In this document: piece after piece, positions 15,896 to 25,323 of the stretch | Layout of the letters: the number at the start of each line of letters is the position of its first letter | How positions within the stretch are numbered: the stretch's first letter is position 1 | Origin: an uncultured Rhodospirillaceae bacterium | GTDB taxonomy: Bacteria; Pseudomonadota; Alphaproteobacteria; Rhodospirillales; Magnetospirillaceae | DNA: 64,000 nt | Direction of reading: 5' to 3' | NCBI GenBank assembly: GCA_937887565.1 | Contig: CALABS010000059.1 | Location: 205,671-269,670 of the forward strand | Translations under genes and position numbers: made by a program | The notes under the pieces: model-generated | Databases searched by the model: none | Told to the model about the DNA's origin: nothing | What the model saw: the letters and a program-made list of their open reading frames with translations, nothing else

Positions 15896-17974
15896 TCAAC
15901 CGCGGATCATCCGCAGGAAGCCGTCCACTTCCTTCTTGAGCGTCGCCGCCGGCCCGGCCAGGTCCTCGGCGGCCCACACCACCCGCACGGCGGCGCCGCA
16001 ATAGCGGGCCGAGGATTGGGTGACGGCGACCACACCCTCGGTGACCTCGCCGGTGTCGTTGGCCACCTCGGTGACGCAATGGCCGATGCGGGCGGCGGTC
16101 TCGGACTGGCGGGCGACGGCGTCGTTGACCCGGCCGGCGATCTCGTCCATGCGGCGGACGGCCTGGCCGACATCGCCGATGGCGCCGACCGTCTCGGCGG
16201 TGGCCGACTGGATGGCGGCGATCTGCTGGGCGATCTCCTGGGTCGACTGGGCGGTCTGCTGGGCCAGCGACTTGACCTCGGCCGCCACCACGGCGAATCC
16301 CTTGCCGGCCTCGCCGGCCCGGGTCGCCTCGATGGTGGCGTTCAGCGACAGCATGTTGGTGCGCTGGGCGATGTCGCCGATCAGGGCGACGACACGGTCG
16401 ATGCGCCCGGCCGCCTCGGCCAGGCCGCGCACCCGGTCGTCGGCCCGTTCGAGCTCGGCGACCGCCTCGCGCACCACATCGGCGGCGGCGGCCACGTGGC
16501 GGGAGATTTCCTCGACGCTGGCGGCCAGTTCGGTGGCGGCGGCACCGACGGCGGCGACGGTGGCGCGGGACTTGTCGGCGGCCTCGGCCACCGTCAGCGA
16601 GCGGCTCTGGCCGCCGCCCTCGCCCGCGTCGGCATCGCCGGCCACCATGCGCTCGGCGGTTTCCTTGATGGCGACGGACGATCGGTCGATGACGTCGGCC
16701 ACCGACTTGACGGTCTGCTCGAAATGCTCGGCGATGGCCAGCATCTGCCGGCGGTTGACGGCGTCGGCGTCGGCGCGCACGGCCTGCTGCTCCTGCTGCA
16801 GGCGCACCATGGCGATGGCGTTGTCCTTGAAGACCTCCACCGCCTTGGCCATGTCGCCGATCTCGTCGCCGCGGTTGATGCCGGGGACCTCGACGGAATG
16901 ATTGCCATGGGCCAGCTGGTCCATGGCCCGCTCGATCAGGCGGATAGGCTGGGTGATGCTGCGGGCCAGCACCAGGGCGGCGGCACAGAACGACAGCACC
17001 ATCAGGAGACCGACAATGGCGGTGATCCGCGTCGTCCGCGTCCGCACCGCCTCCTGCTGGGCGATGGCGGCCCCCATGCCGTCGCGGGCGTAGGCGAACA
17101 CCTGCCGCAGCGCCGGCTGCATGGCCTGGAACCGGCCGTTGAGGGCTTCGGTCTCGGCCTTCAGCGCCAGCGTGCTCTCGCCGAAGGCGACCATGTCCTT
17201 GCCGTAGGTCGTCATCAGCGCGCGCAGATCGTCGCGGGTCGATTGCGGCAGGGCCGAGGCGTCGAGGGCGAAGTCGAATTCGTTGGCGAATTTGCGGTGC
17301 AGCCCCAGATAGGACTGGGCGCCATAGAGCATGAAGTTCTTTTCCGCCTGCCGCATCTGCAGCATGGTGGGAATCAGCGCGCCGGCATTGGGCCACATCT
17401 TCAGTTCGTCCTCGACCGCCTTCGCCGAGTCGGCCAGGTCGCCGCGCAATCCGCTGGAATCCGTCAGGCCCAAGGTCTCGGCATGCCCCACCACCCGATC
17501 GAACGAGGCCGCCGCGTCGGCGAAGCCCTCCTTCAGCGCGGCGACGGCCGGGGCGATGTCGGCCGCCTCGGGCAAGGACGCCATGGTGTCGAGGCTGGCG
17601 GCGACGAAGGCGGCGTCGTCGCGGAAGGCGGTGGCGGCGGCCTTGTCGCGGCGGCCGAGAAACTCGTTCTCGTGATTGCGCAGCGCCGCCGCCCGACCGC
17701 GCACGTCGCCGGCCAGATCGTTCAGGCGGCGATAGCCGTCCTGGGCCACCAGCATGTCGTCGATGGCCCGCTCGGCGCCCACATACACCGCGCCGAACGT
17801 CGCCGCGCCGATCACCGCCAAGGCCACCAGCAACGCGAAGCGCGTCGGGATCGGCACCCTGCCGAGGATGGGGAAGTCGCCGTCGCGCCAAGCCCCGGCA
17901 AGCACGGAGATGAACGGGATACGCACAACTCCGCGCCCGGTGACTTCCTCCAGCGTGACGGCGTCCTGGTGCAC
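15896..17974 (-). CDS. Methyl-accepting chemotaxis protein with large periplasmic helical domain
   Basis: About 692 residues from the GTG at 17974, which has AAGGGG upstream. The order is a cytoplasmic N-terminus, TM1 (about 45-65), a roughly 240-residue all-helical periplasmic domain resembling the HBM type, TM2 near residue 315, a HAMP linker, and the methyl-accepting signalling tip with LSLNATIEATRAGEAGKGFAVV. It senses a small ligand and signals to CheA. The N-terminal extension before TM1 is long for an MCP, so an internal start is possible. The C-terminus lacks an obvious CheR-docking pentapeptide. Confidence 0.9.
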   Translation of the reverse strand: MHQDAVTLEEVTGRGVVRIPFISVLAGAWRDGDFPILGRVPIPTRFALLVALAVIGAATFGAVYVGAERAIDDMLVAQDGYRRLNDLAGDVRGRAAALRNHENEFLGRRDKAAATAFRDDAAFVAASLDTMASLPEAADIAPAVAALKEGFADAAASFDRVVGHAETLGLTDSSGLRGDLADSAKAVEDELKMWPNAGALIPTMLQMRQAEKNFMLYGAQSYLGLHRKFANEFDFALDASALPQSTRDDLRALMTTYGKDMVAFGESTLALKAETEALNGRFQAMQPALRQVFAYARDGMGAAIAQQEAVRTRTTRITAIVGLLMVLSFCAAALVLARSITQPIRLIERAMDQLAHGNHSVEVPGINRGDEIGDMAKAVEVFKDNAIAMVRLQQEQQAVRADADAVNRRQMLAIAEHFEQTVKSVADVIDRSSVAIKETAERMVAGDADAGEGGGQSRSLTVAEAADKSRATVAAVGAAATELAASVEEISRHVAAAADVVREAVAELERADDRVRGLAEAAGRIDRVVALIGDIAQRTNMLSLNATIEATRAGEAGKGFAVVAAEVKSLAQQTAQSTQEIAQQIAAIQSATAETVGAIGDVGQAVRRMDEIAGRVNDAVARQSETAARIGHCVTEVANDTGEVTEGVVAVTQSSARYCGAAVRVVWAAEDLAGPAATLKKEVDGFLRMIRG

Positions 17975-18098
17975 TACGGTAAACCCCTTAGATGGATATT
18001 TGGGGGCACTATAGGCGCCAAGGATGACGGTCGCGTGACAGCTTACTTAAAGATCAATGAACATCGCGGCGAACGGGCGAAAACCGCGCCCCTCCATC

Positions 18099-18401
18099 TC
18101 ACCCCATGGTGAAGAAGTCGGCGAACCGCGCCAGCTCGAGCATGCGGCCCACCTCGCCATGGGCGTTGGCGATGGTCGTCCGGCCGCCATGTTCGGCCAC
18201 CACCTCGCGCGCCACCAGAAGCATGCCCAGGCCGGCGGAATCGATGTAGTCCATGGACCCGAGGTCGAAGACGACGTCGCCGTCGCCGTTCTCGGCCAAG
18301 TCCTCCACCACCCGGCGAAAGACGTCCTTCTCGCCGAAGGTCAGACGGCCGCTCAGCGTCACGCGGGCACAAAGATCCGAACGGTCGAAGTGGAACTCCA
18401 C
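18099..18401 (-). CDS. STAS-domain anti-sigma factor antagonist-like protein
   Basis: A 100-residue single STAS domain. The phosphorylatable serine is seen at S55 in DSAGLG, so a partner-switching role with an anti-sigma kinase or a chemotaxis/flagellar regulator is likely. The GTG start at 18401 has a perfect AAGGAGG five bases upstream. No kinase or phosphatase partner lies next to it. The flagellin-like gene is 81 bases downstream on the same strand. Confidence 0.88.
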   Translation of the reverse strand: MEFHFDRSDLCARVTLSGRLTFGEKDVFRRVVEDLAENGDGDVVFDLGSMDYIDSAGLGMLLVAREVVAEHGGRTTIANAHGEVGRMLELARFADFFTMG

Positions 18402-18482
18402 GCGCGCCTCCTTATCCTGGGTCGGCGCGAGCTATAGCAGAAGGTCAAGCCAGCTTTCAATTTTCATAATTCTGTCAAGGAA

Positions 18483-19211
18483 CTAGGCGAAGAGGTTGAT
18501 CACCAGTCCCTTGGCGGCGGACGGCGTGTCGCCACGCCCGTCGGAGCCATAGCCTTGCGCGGCTCCGACCGCCCGCCCGGAAATGGCGGCCCTCAGGTCG
18601 TCGAGGAAGGTGTCCTGGAGATCGAAGCTCCGCGCCAGGGTCGACAGTTGCTGTTGGTTGGCCCGCACGGTGCCGAGAGCCGAGGCCAGGCGCGACACCG
18701 CGTCGGCGAGTCCCGCCTCGGAACCGAAATCCAGGCGGTCGATGCCCAGGGACCCGCCGTCCAGGCCGAACACCGGCACCGTCACCGTGCCGCCCAGCCC
18801 GGTGGTGGCGATCCGCAGTTCGCCGCCGCCGCCGACGACGAGGTTGTTGCCGTCCACGGCGGAGTCGGCGACCGTCCGGTCCAGTTGCCGGATGGCCAGC
18901 TTGATCTCGGCCCCCAGGGTTTCCCGCGACACGCCGGACACCGCGTCGACGACCGGATCGTCGCCGGCCTCGCGCGCCTTAGCGAGTGCGTATTCGATGA
19001 CCGTTTGGGCGGAATTGGCGGCCGCGACCGCCTTGGAAACCAAGTCTCGCCCGGAAGCGATCGAAACCGTCGCCCGACCGCCGGTCTGGAACCCGGAAGC
19101 GAGAATCGGCGGCAGCGACACCGCCGTGGCCGCCTGGGCGCGCCGCGACTGGTCGAGCCGCGCGACGGAGGCTAGGAATGTCTCGGCACCCGGCAGTGCG
19201 GCGATGGCCAT
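18483..19211 (-). CDS. Flagellin-like hypothetical protein
   Basis: A 242-residue protein rich in Ala, Gly, Ser and Thr with a helical N- and C-terminus flanking a beta-rich middle. The C-terminal stretch LGTVRANQQQLSTLARSFDLQ followed by DTFLDDL resembles the D0/D1 helix of flagellin-type proteins, and an internal helix begins near residue 60. It lacks the full flagellin N-terminal signature. It could be a divergent flagellin, a flagellar-associated protein, or an unrelated family; a STAS gene lies upstream on the same strand. GGGGA precedes the ATG. Confidence 0.4.
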   Translation of the reverse strand: MAIAALPGAETFLASVARLDQSRRAQAATAVSLPPILASGFQTGGRATVSIASGRDLVSKAVAAANSAQTVIEYALAKAREAGDDPVVDAVSGVSRETLGAEIKLAIRQLDRTVADSAVDGNNLVVGGGGELRIATTGLGGTVTVPVFGLDGGSLGIDRLDFGSEAGLADAVSRLASALGTVRANQQQLSTLARSFDLQDTFLDDLRAAISGRAVGAAQGYGSDGRGDTPSAAKGLVINLFA

Positions 19212-19242
19212 GAGCCGTCCCCCGGTCCTTATTCAACGCAGA

Positions 19243-20379
19243 TTATGGCACATTCCCCGGGAAAGTTGAAGAACCGCCGCCGCCAAGCGCCACGATCCGC
19301 CAGACGACCCCGGTCGCCGCGTCGGCCGCCCACAGGGCGCCGTCACGGGGATGGAAGGCCAGGGCGGCCGGTGCCACGAGATTGGCGGCGAACGGCACCG
19401 TCACGCCCGAGGCCAGGGATGTGAAGACGATGGTGCCGTCGCCACGCCCGGCAAAGGCCTGGACCGAGCCGCCGAAGGCCGCCTGTCCGGTGACGGCGAG
19501 GGCGCGGACATCGCCGCCCAGGGTGGCGATGGGCGGCGGCGGCGGATTGGGGTAGCCGGCCAATCGGGGATCGGCCAGGGCCAATTGGTCGGTCGCGCCC
19601 GGCAAGCCGTATCGGACCCCCGCCTCGGCCCGCCACAGCACATCCGCCGCCGCCAACTGGGGCCGGGTGGCGTCGGAAGCCGGAATGCCGTCGACCACCA
19701 GCAGCGCCCCCTCCGGGGTGAAGGCCAGGGACTCCGGGCGGGAGTATCCCCAGGAATGAAGCTCGACCGGGCCGCCGCGCGGATCGATCCGCAACACCGA
19801 ACCGGTGCAGGGAACGCGACCTTCGACGGCGCGTCCGTCCGCCAGATGGACGTCCTGGCAGGGAATGTCCGCCGCGCCGACGCCCGAGGCCACGCCCACC
19901 AGCAGGTCCGCACCGGGTCCCGCCGCCAGCGGGCCGACCAGGCCGCCGGCGGGAAGGTCGGCCACCACCGGCACCAAGCCGCCATCCGGCCCCACCCGCA
20001 GCACCCGCCCGCCCAGCGGGCCGCCGGCCTCTGCCACGTAGAAGACGCCATCCACGCGGGCGAGGCCCGTCCACGGGCCATTGCCGTCGCCATTGGCCAC
20101 CGGCACCAGGCCGGCCGGCGTCAGCCGCGACAGACGGGCCGGCTCGCCCTCCAGCACATGGGCGGCGCCGTCGTCGTCGAAGGCCAGCGCCCGGGGATCG
20201 ACAAGGCCGGTGGCGGCGGGTCCGGCGGCGTATCCCGTGGGCAGGACCGGCCGGCCGCGCTCGGGCGGCAGGGCGCCGACCACCGGCGGCGGCGGCTCGC
20301 CGGGGGCGGCGACCGGCTCGGCGTCGACGCAGCCAGCCGCCGCCAGCACAATCGCCAGGGTGATCGCGACCTTCGCCAT
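19243..20379 (-). CDS. Lipoprotein with beta-propeller (sugar dehydrogenase-like)
   Basis: A 378-residue secreted lipoprotein. The signal peptide ends in a lipobox (LAAAGC, acylated Cys near residue 17), followed by a Pro-rich linker and repeated beta-propeller blades with LAFDDDGAAHVLEG, LAFTPEGALLVVDG and LAFHPRDGALWAADA. This pattern fits the PQQ-dependent sugar dehydrogenase/NHL-like propeller class, but I see no clear PQQ or catalytic residues. GGAGG six bases upstream decides for the ATG at 20379. It is divergent from uppP. The substrate is unknown. Confidence 0.65.
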   Translation of the reverse strand: MAKVAITLAIVLAAAGCVDAEPVAAPGEPPPPVVGALPPERGRPVLPTGYAAGPAATGLVDPRALAFDDDGAAHVLEGEPARLSRLTPAGLVPVANGDGNGPWTGLARVDGVFYVAEAGGPLGGRVLRVGPDGGLVPVVADLPAGGLVGPLAAGPGADLLVGVASGVGAADIPCQDVHLADGRAVEGRVPCTGSVLRIDPRGGPVELHSWGYSRPESLAFTPEGALLVVDGIPASDATRPQLAAADVLWRAEAGVRYGLPGATDQLALADPRLAGYPNPPPPPIATLGGDVRALAVTGQAAFGGSVQAFAGRGDGTIVFTSLASGVTVPFAANLVAPAALAFHPRDGALWAADAATGVVWRIVALGGGGSSTFPGNVP

Positions 20380-20470
20380 GGCATCCTCCATCCGGCCGGG
20401 CACGAATGGGAGGTGGCGCCCCCGCCGGCGCGGACAAGCTCCGCCGACGGATGCCATCCTATTGACCGTT

Positions 20471-20492
20471 GCGCCCCCTCGCCTGGGGGCGC
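20471..20492. other. 8-bp inverted repeat in the divergent lipoprotein/uppP gap
   Basis: GCGCCCCC and GGGGGCGC form a perfect stem around TCGCCT. It lies 39 bases before uppP in the 5' leader side of the gap. No T-run follows, so it is not a standard terminator; a regulatory or structural role is unproven. Confidence 0.35.
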
Positions 20493-20530
20493 ATCATCCC
20501 GCCGCGCTCACATCCGCCTTCCGGGGTTCC

Positions 20531-21328
20531 ATGGACATCCTGCTGCAAGCCATCCTGCTCGGCGTCGTCGAGGGACTGACCGAGTTCCTGCCCGTCTCCT
20601 CCACCGGCCACCTGATCCTGCTCGGCGACCTGCTGGGCTTCCAGGGGCCACCCGGCAAGACCTTCGAGATCGTCATCCAACTGGGCGCCATCCTGGCCGT
20701 GTGCGTGGTCTATTGGCGGCGGCTGTGGACGGCGGCGACGGGGATGGTCACGGATCGCCGCGAGCGGGCCTTCGTGCGCAACATCCTGATCGGATTCCTG
20801 CCGGCCATGGTGGTGGGCGTGCTGGCCTACAAGCACATCCGCGCCCTGTTGGATTCCCCCATCGTGGTCGCGGTGGCGCTGATCGTCGGCGGCCTGGTCA
20901 TCCTGGCCCTGGAACGCGCCACCAAGAAGCCGCGGATGTTCGCGGTCGAGGACTTCCCCATGTCGCTGGCCCTCAAGGTCGGCCTGTTCCAGTGCATGGC
21001 GATGATCCCCGGCGTGTCGCGCTCGGGCGCCACCATCATGGGGGCGCTGATGGTGGGCGTCGAGCGGCGGGCAGCGGCCGAATTCTCGTTCTTCCTGGCC
21101 ATTCCCACCATGCTGGGGGCGACCGTCTATTCCCTCTACAAGAACTGGGCGGCCCTTTCCTTCGACAACATGGAGCTGATCCTGGTCGGGTTCGGCTGCG
21201 CCTTCCTGGCGGCGCTGGTGGTGGTCAAGGCGGCCATCGCCTTCATCGGCCGCCACGGCTTCGCGCCGTTCGCGTGGTACCGCATCGGCTTCGGCGGCCT
21301 GATGCTGGCGATGCTGCTGACGCGGTAG
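20531..21328 (+). CDS. uppP: Undecaprenyl-diphosphatase (BacA/UppP)
   Basis: A 265-residue polytopic membrane protein. The two conserved BacA motifs are present: EGLTEFLPVSSTGHL at residues 14-28 and PGVSRSGATIMGAL near 160. The enzyme recycles undecaprenyl diphosphate to the monophosphate carrier lipid for peptidoglycan and polysaccharide synthesis, and loss of it increases bacitracin sensitivity. Length and topology are normal. A bidirectional terminator follows and separates it from the convergent actP-like gene. Confidence 0.95.
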   Translation: MDILLQAILLGVVEGLTEFLPVSSTGHLILLGDLLGFQGPPGKTFEIVIQLGAILAVCVVYWRRLWTAATGMVTDRRERAFVRNILIGFLPAMVVGVLAYKHIRALLDSPIVVAVALIVGGLVILALERATKKPRMFAVEDFPMSLALKVGLFQCMAMIPGVSRSGATIMGALMVGVERRAAAEFSFFLAIPTMLGATVYSLYKNWAALSFDNMELILVGFGCAFLAALVVVKAAIAFIGRHGFAPFAWYRIGFGGLMLAMLLTR

Positions 21329-21342
21329 GACGAAAAAAAGCA

Positions 21343-21368
21343 GGCCGCCGGTTTCCCGGCGGCCTTTT
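21343..21368. terminator. Bidirectional terminator between uppP and actP
   Basis: GGCCGCCGG and CCGGCGGCC pair around TTTC, with TTTT following on the + side and seven A residues (21332-21338) just before the stem acting as a U-tract for minus-strand transcripts. It serves both uppP and the convergent symporter operon. Confidence 0.88.
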
Positions 21369-21386
21369 CAGTTCGCGCCGACGCCC

Positions 21387-23060
21387 TTAGTGGGCGGCGG
21401 CACCCTCGGCGCCCAGGCCGGTCTCGGACCGGATCGCCTGGGCTTCGTAGGCGGCGCGCTCGGCCTGGGCCCGGGCGCTGGTGTCCATCTTCGAGAACAG
21501 CCAGCAGCCGATGAACGCGGCCGGCATGGTGAACAGGGTCGGATAGACGAAGGGGAACAGCGGCTCGGCGAAACCGAAGCTCTGCACCCACACCACCTTG
21601 GACAGGATCACGCAGCCGACCGAGCCGACCAGGCCGATATAGCCGCCGATGACGGCGCCCCGGGTGGTCAGGCTCTTGGAGAACATCGCCATCACCAGCA
21701 CCGGGAAGGTGGCCGAGGCGGCGATCGAGAAGGTCAGCGCCACGATGAACGCCACGTTCTGCTTCTCGAAGATCACGCCCAGGATCACGGCGATGACGCC
21801 GAGACCCAGCGAGGCGATGCGCGACACCCGGACTTCCCGCGCCTCGGTGGTGCGGCCGCGGGCGAAGACGCTGGCATAGAGGTCGTGCGAGATCGCCGAC
21901 GCGCCGGCCAGGGTCAGGCCCGACACCACCGCCAGGATGGTGGCGAAGGCGACCGCCGAGATGAAGCCCAGGAAGATATCGCCGCCGATGGCATGGGCCA
22001 GCCAGATGGCGGGCATGTTGCCGCCACCCTTCAGCGCCAGGCCGCCCTTGGCGGCATCCAGGTACTGGGGATCGGTGGCCACCAGGGTGATGGCGCCGAA
22101 GCCGATGATGAAGGTCAGGATGTAGAAATAGCCGATGAAGCCGGTGGCGTAGAAGACCGACTTGCGGGCTTCCTTGGCGTTCGGCACGGTGAAGAAGCGC
22201 ATCAGGATGTGCGGCAGGCCGGCGGTGCCGAACATCAGGGTCAGGCCGAGCGAGATGGCGTCGATCGGATTGGTCACCAGCGAGCCCGGCGCCATGATGG
22301 CCCCGCCCTTGGGGTGGACCTCGATGGCGCGGGTGAACAGCGCCTCGAACGAGAAGCCGAAGGTGCTCATCACGCCGAAGGCGATGAAGGTGGCGCCGCC
22401 CAGCAGCAGGCAGGCCTTGATGATCTGCACCCAGGTGGTGGCGGTCATGCCGCCGAAGGTCACGTAGACCATCATCAGGGCGCCGACCACGATCACCGCG
22501 ACCAGGTAGTCGAGGCCGAACAGCAGCTTGATGAGCTGGCCGGCGCCGACCATCTGGCCGATCAGGTAGAAGATCACCACGATCAGGGCGCTGGTGGCCG
22601 CGAAGATGCGGACCGGACCCTGGGCCAAGCGGTACGAGGCCACGTCGGCGAAGGTGAACTTGCCCAGGTTGCGCAGGCGTTCGGCGATCAGGAACAGGAT
22701 GATCGGCCAGCCGACCAGCCAGCCCACCGAGAAGATCAGGCCGTCATAGCCCGACCCGTACACCAGGGCCGAGATGCCCAGGAACGACGCCGCCGACATA
22801 TAGTCGCCGGCGATGGCCAGCCCGTTCTGGAAGCCGGTGATGCCGCCGCCGGCGGCGTAGAAGTCCTTGGCGGTCTTGTTCTTGCGGGCCGCCCAGTAGG
22901 TGATGCCCAGCGTGATGCCGACGAAGATGACGAACATGACGATGGCATGCCAGTTGGTGGCCTGCTTCTCGGCGGCGCCCATGTCGGCGCCGGCGGCGAG
23001 CGCGGCTCCCGACAGCAGCAGGGTCGCGGCGGCCGCGACGATGGCGTTGAGCGTCTTCAT
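21387..23060 (-). CDS. actP: Acetate/solute:sodium symporter (ActP-like)
   Basis: A 557-residue sodium:solute symporter with an N-terminal signal-like segment (residues 1-22) and about 13 transmembrane helices. The motif GMTATTWVQIIKACLLLGG and the ActP-type terminal region fit the acetate/monocarboxylate subfamily. The start at 23060 overlaps the DUF485 stop (TGATG). Pairing with a DUF485 protein is the classic yjcH-actP arrangement. Acetate or a related short-chain monocarboxylate is the expected substrate; the exact specificity is not visible. Confidence 0.9.
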   Translation of the reverse strand: MKTLNAIVAAAATLLLSGAALAAGADMGAAEKQATNWHAIVMFVIFVGITLGITYWAARKNKTAKDFYAAGGGITGFQNGLAIAGDYMSAASFLGISALVYGSGYDGLIFSVGWLVGWPIILFLIAERLRNLGKFTFADVASYRLAQGPVRIFAATSALIVVIFYLIGQMVGAGQLIKLLFGLDYLVAVIVVGALMMVYVTFGGMTATTWVQIIKACLLLGGATFIAFGVMSTFGFSFEALFTRAIEVHPKGGAIMAPGSLVTNPIDAISLGLTLMFGTAGLPHILMRFFTVPNAKEARKSVFYATGFIGYFYILTFIIGFGAITLVATDPQYLDAAKGGLALKGGGNMPAIWLAHAIGGDIFLGFISAVAFATILAVVSGLTLAGASAISHDLYASVFARGRTTEAREVRVSRIASLGLGVIAVILGVIFEKQNVAFIVALTFSIAASATFPVLVMAMFSKSLTTRGAVIGGYIGLVGSVGCVILSKVVWVQSFGFAEPLFPFVYPTLFTMPAAFIGCWLFSKMDTSARAQAERAAYEAQAIRSETGLGAEGAAAH

Positions 23061-23380
23061 CAGCGGGCTTCCTCGATGATCTGGCGGTTGAGCTCGTCGA
23101 ACTCGGTGTTGGCGCGGCGGACATAGACGCCGGTCAGCGCGATGGCCGCCAGGATGACGCCGACGCCGATGGGGAAGCCGATGGTGGTGACCCCACCCGA
23201 CAGCGAGCTGCCCAGGAACGACTTGCCGTAGGCGATCAAGAGGATGAAACCGAAATAGATCGCGAGCATGACCGCGGAAAGGGTCCACGCGAAAGACGTC
23301 CGCTTGCGGACCAGTTCGTGGAACTTCGGATTATTCCGAATCTTGTTTCCCGCGTCTTGGGTACTGGAGACTTGTGTCAC
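23060..23380 (-). CDS. DUF485 (YjcH-like) membrane protein, ActP partner
   Basis: A 106-residue protein with two transmembrane helices (about 32-55 and 67-90) preceded by the DUF485 motif FHELVRKRTSFAWTLSAVML. DUF485 proteins are almost always partners of ActP-type symporters. GTG 23380 is chosen because GGAGGG lies four bases upstream; a GTG at 23392 has no ribosome site. It is translationally coupled to actP. Confidence 0.9.
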   Translation of the reverse strand: MTQVSSTQDAGNKIRNNPKFHELVRKRTSFAWTLSAVMLAIYFGFILLIAYGKSFLGSSLSGGVTTIGFPIGVGVILAAIALTGVYVRRANTEFDELNRQIIEEAR

Positions 23381-23861
23381 TTGACCCTCCACTATTATGC
23401 CACGACCGCCCGAGGCGGGTGGCTTGTTGTTCTGGGACCGGTCTTTGGTGCCGGCTGGATGTCTGTTTCCTTGCGGGCCGGCGGGGGTGGCATGCACGAA
23501 GGTCATAGCCCGCCCCCTTGCCCGGGGGAGACATGGTCATTAACATCCGCAGACTTGGGGCGTCAACTCTTCGCTAAGACAAATATCCAACATATAGGTT
23601 TGTGCGCAGGTAATGCCCGCTCCAAACTGGCAGTATTACACACGCCGTTGCGCCGTTTTGCAGCAACTTTCCTTAATTCGGCACAAGTATCGCTTGGGAA
23701 TACGCCCAACGATCCAAAGCAACCCCCGTTTCTTTGCGATGTCTTGACCGGTGTAGGTTCTCGGCCGACACTTACGGGTGGGGATGATTGCAGCCGCGAT
23801 TTTCTTGCCCTGCACTTTTTTGCAACGCAATAAGCTCGACGATGGATAGGTGTTTACCACT
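23381..23861. promoter_or_regulatory. 480-bp AT-rich divergent intergenic region
   Basis: No convincing gene is seen between the DUF485 gene and the CBS-DUF294 gene. The stretch is clearly more AT-rich than its surroundings (for example 23570-23700) and includes short G/C hairpins near 23405-23422 and 23513-23527 on its left side. It is the expected promoter region for the acetate permease operon and for the rightward signalling gene. I cannot assign a definite -35/-10 pair or a regulator site. Confidence 0.5.
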
Positions 23862-25301
23862 ATGACCGACGTGGCCGCCCTCGCCCGCATCGACAGCTTC
23901 CCCTACCAGCACCGGTTGCGGGAGGTGATGAGCACGCCCGTCCTGACCGGCGAGGACGGCATGGCGCTCGACGACGCCATCGCCGCCATGTACGCGGCCC
24001 GGGTGTCGTCCATCGTGGGCGTGGACGCCCAGGGCCGCGCGCTCGGCATCCTGACCGAGCGCGACCTCATCCGCCTGCTGTCCACCCAGGGCTGCGGCGG
24101 CCTGAAGACCACCCTCGGCGCCGCCATGACCCGCCCGGTGGCGACGGTGGACGCCGACGCCTTCGTCTATGTGGGCCTGGGCAAGATGACCCGGTTCGGC
24201 TACCGCCACCTGGTGGTGGTCGACCGCGACCAGCGCCCCATCGGCATGGTCACCGGCCGCGCGCTCTTGAAGGTGCGCGCCAACGACGCCCTGGTCATCG
24301 GCGACGAGGTCCACGAGGCCCGGGGCGCCGAGGACATGCGCGCCGCCATCGGCCAGCTGCCCGCCCTGGCCGGCCACCTGCTGGCCGAGGGCGTGTCGGC
24401 GCGCAATATCGGCGCGGTCATCGCGCTGGTGGTGCGCGACCTCACCGCGCGCGCCGCCGAGCTGGCCGAGACCGCCATGGCGGCCGAGGGATGGGGGCCG
24501 GCCCCGGCCCGTTACGCGGTGCTGGTGCTGGGCTCGGGCGGGCGCGGCGAAAGCCTGCTGACCTTCGATCAGGACAACGCCATCGTCCATGCCGGCACCG
24601 GCGACGACGACCGGTGGTTCGCCGAGCTGGGCCGCCGGCTGACCACCATGCTGAACGAGGCCGGCATTCCGTTCTGCGACGGCGGCGTCATGGCCAGCGA
24701 GCTCAAATGGCGCATGAGCCTGGAGCAGTGGAAGGACGAAATCCACGGCTGGGTGTTCTCGGTCGAGAACCAGACGGTGATGTATTGCGACATCTTCTTC
24801 GACTTCCAGCCGGTCTGGGGCGACGCCGCCCTGGCCGAGGAGCTGCGCGCCTACGCCATCGACAAGGCGGCGCAAAGCGGCTTCTTCCTGCAATACCTCG
24901 CCATGCACGTGGCGACCATGGACGTCGCCCTGGGCCTGTTCGGCGGCTTCGTCACCAAGCAAGGCCGCCTCAACGTCAAGAAGTTCGCCCTGCTGCCGCT
25001 GGTCTCGGCGGCGCGCGCCCGCGCCATCCGCGCCCACGTCGCCGCCACCGGCACCGACGAGCGCTACGGCGCGCTCAAGGATCTCGAGCTGCTGCACGCC
25101 GACGACTGGCGCGATTTCCTGGAGATCCGCGAGATCGCGCTGCGGATGATGCTGGACCAGCAATTGGCCGACATCGCCGCCGGCATCACGCCGTCGGCCA
25201 GCATCGACCCCAGGCGTTTCGACAAGCGCGGCCGCGACCGCCTGGCCTGGGCCTTCAGGCGCATCCGCACCCTGAAATACATCTGCGGCGTGGCGGGATA
25301 G
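23862..25301 (+). CDS. CBS-pair plus DUF294 nucleotidyltransferase-like signalling protein
   Basis: About 479 residues. Two CBS domains (roughly 20-145) are followed by a DUF294 putative nucleotidyltransferase domain with GSGGRGESLLTFDQDNA near residue 225, as in GlnD-like nucleotidyltransferases, and a C-terminal helical domain. Relatives often carry an N-terminal cyclic-nucleotide-binding domain, which is absent here. This family is commonly encoded beside actP and a DnaQ-like exonuclease gene in Proteobacteria, as here, suggesting a sensing role for acetate uptake. ATG 23862 is preferred over the upstream GTG at 23850. Confidence 0.82.
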   Translation: MTDVAALARIDSFPYQHRLREVMSTPVLTGEDGMALDDAIAAMYAARVSSIVGVDAQGRALGILTERDLIRLLSTQGCGGLKTTLGAAMTRPVATVDADAFVYVGLGKMTRFGYRHLVVVDRDQRPIGMVTGRALLKVRANDALVIGDEVHEARGAEDMRAAIGQLPALAGHLLAEGVSARNIGAVIALVVRDLTARAAELAETAMAAEGWGPAPARYAVLVLGSGGRGESLLTFDQDNAIVHAGTGDDDRWFAELGRRLTTMLNEAGIPFCDGGVMASELKWRMSLEQWKDEIHGWVFSVENQTVMYCDIFFDFQPVWGDAALAEELRAYAIDKAAQSGFFLQYLAMHVATMDVALGLFGGFVTKQGRLNVKKFALLPLVSAARARAIRAHVAATGTDERYGALKDLELLHADDWRDFLEIREIALRMMLDQQLADIAAGITPSASIDPRRFDKRGRDRLAWAFRRIRTLKYICGVAG

Positions 25302-25323
25302 GCTCCCGCCCCCGCTCCCGGGA

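Noticed and set aside
14799..17891. One long 1030-residue protein joining the chemoreceptor region and GGDEF
   Set aside because: The part beyond 15863 is out of frame with the real chemoreceptor and is Arg/Gly-rich noise. The ATG at 15863 gives a clean PAS_5-GGDEF protein.
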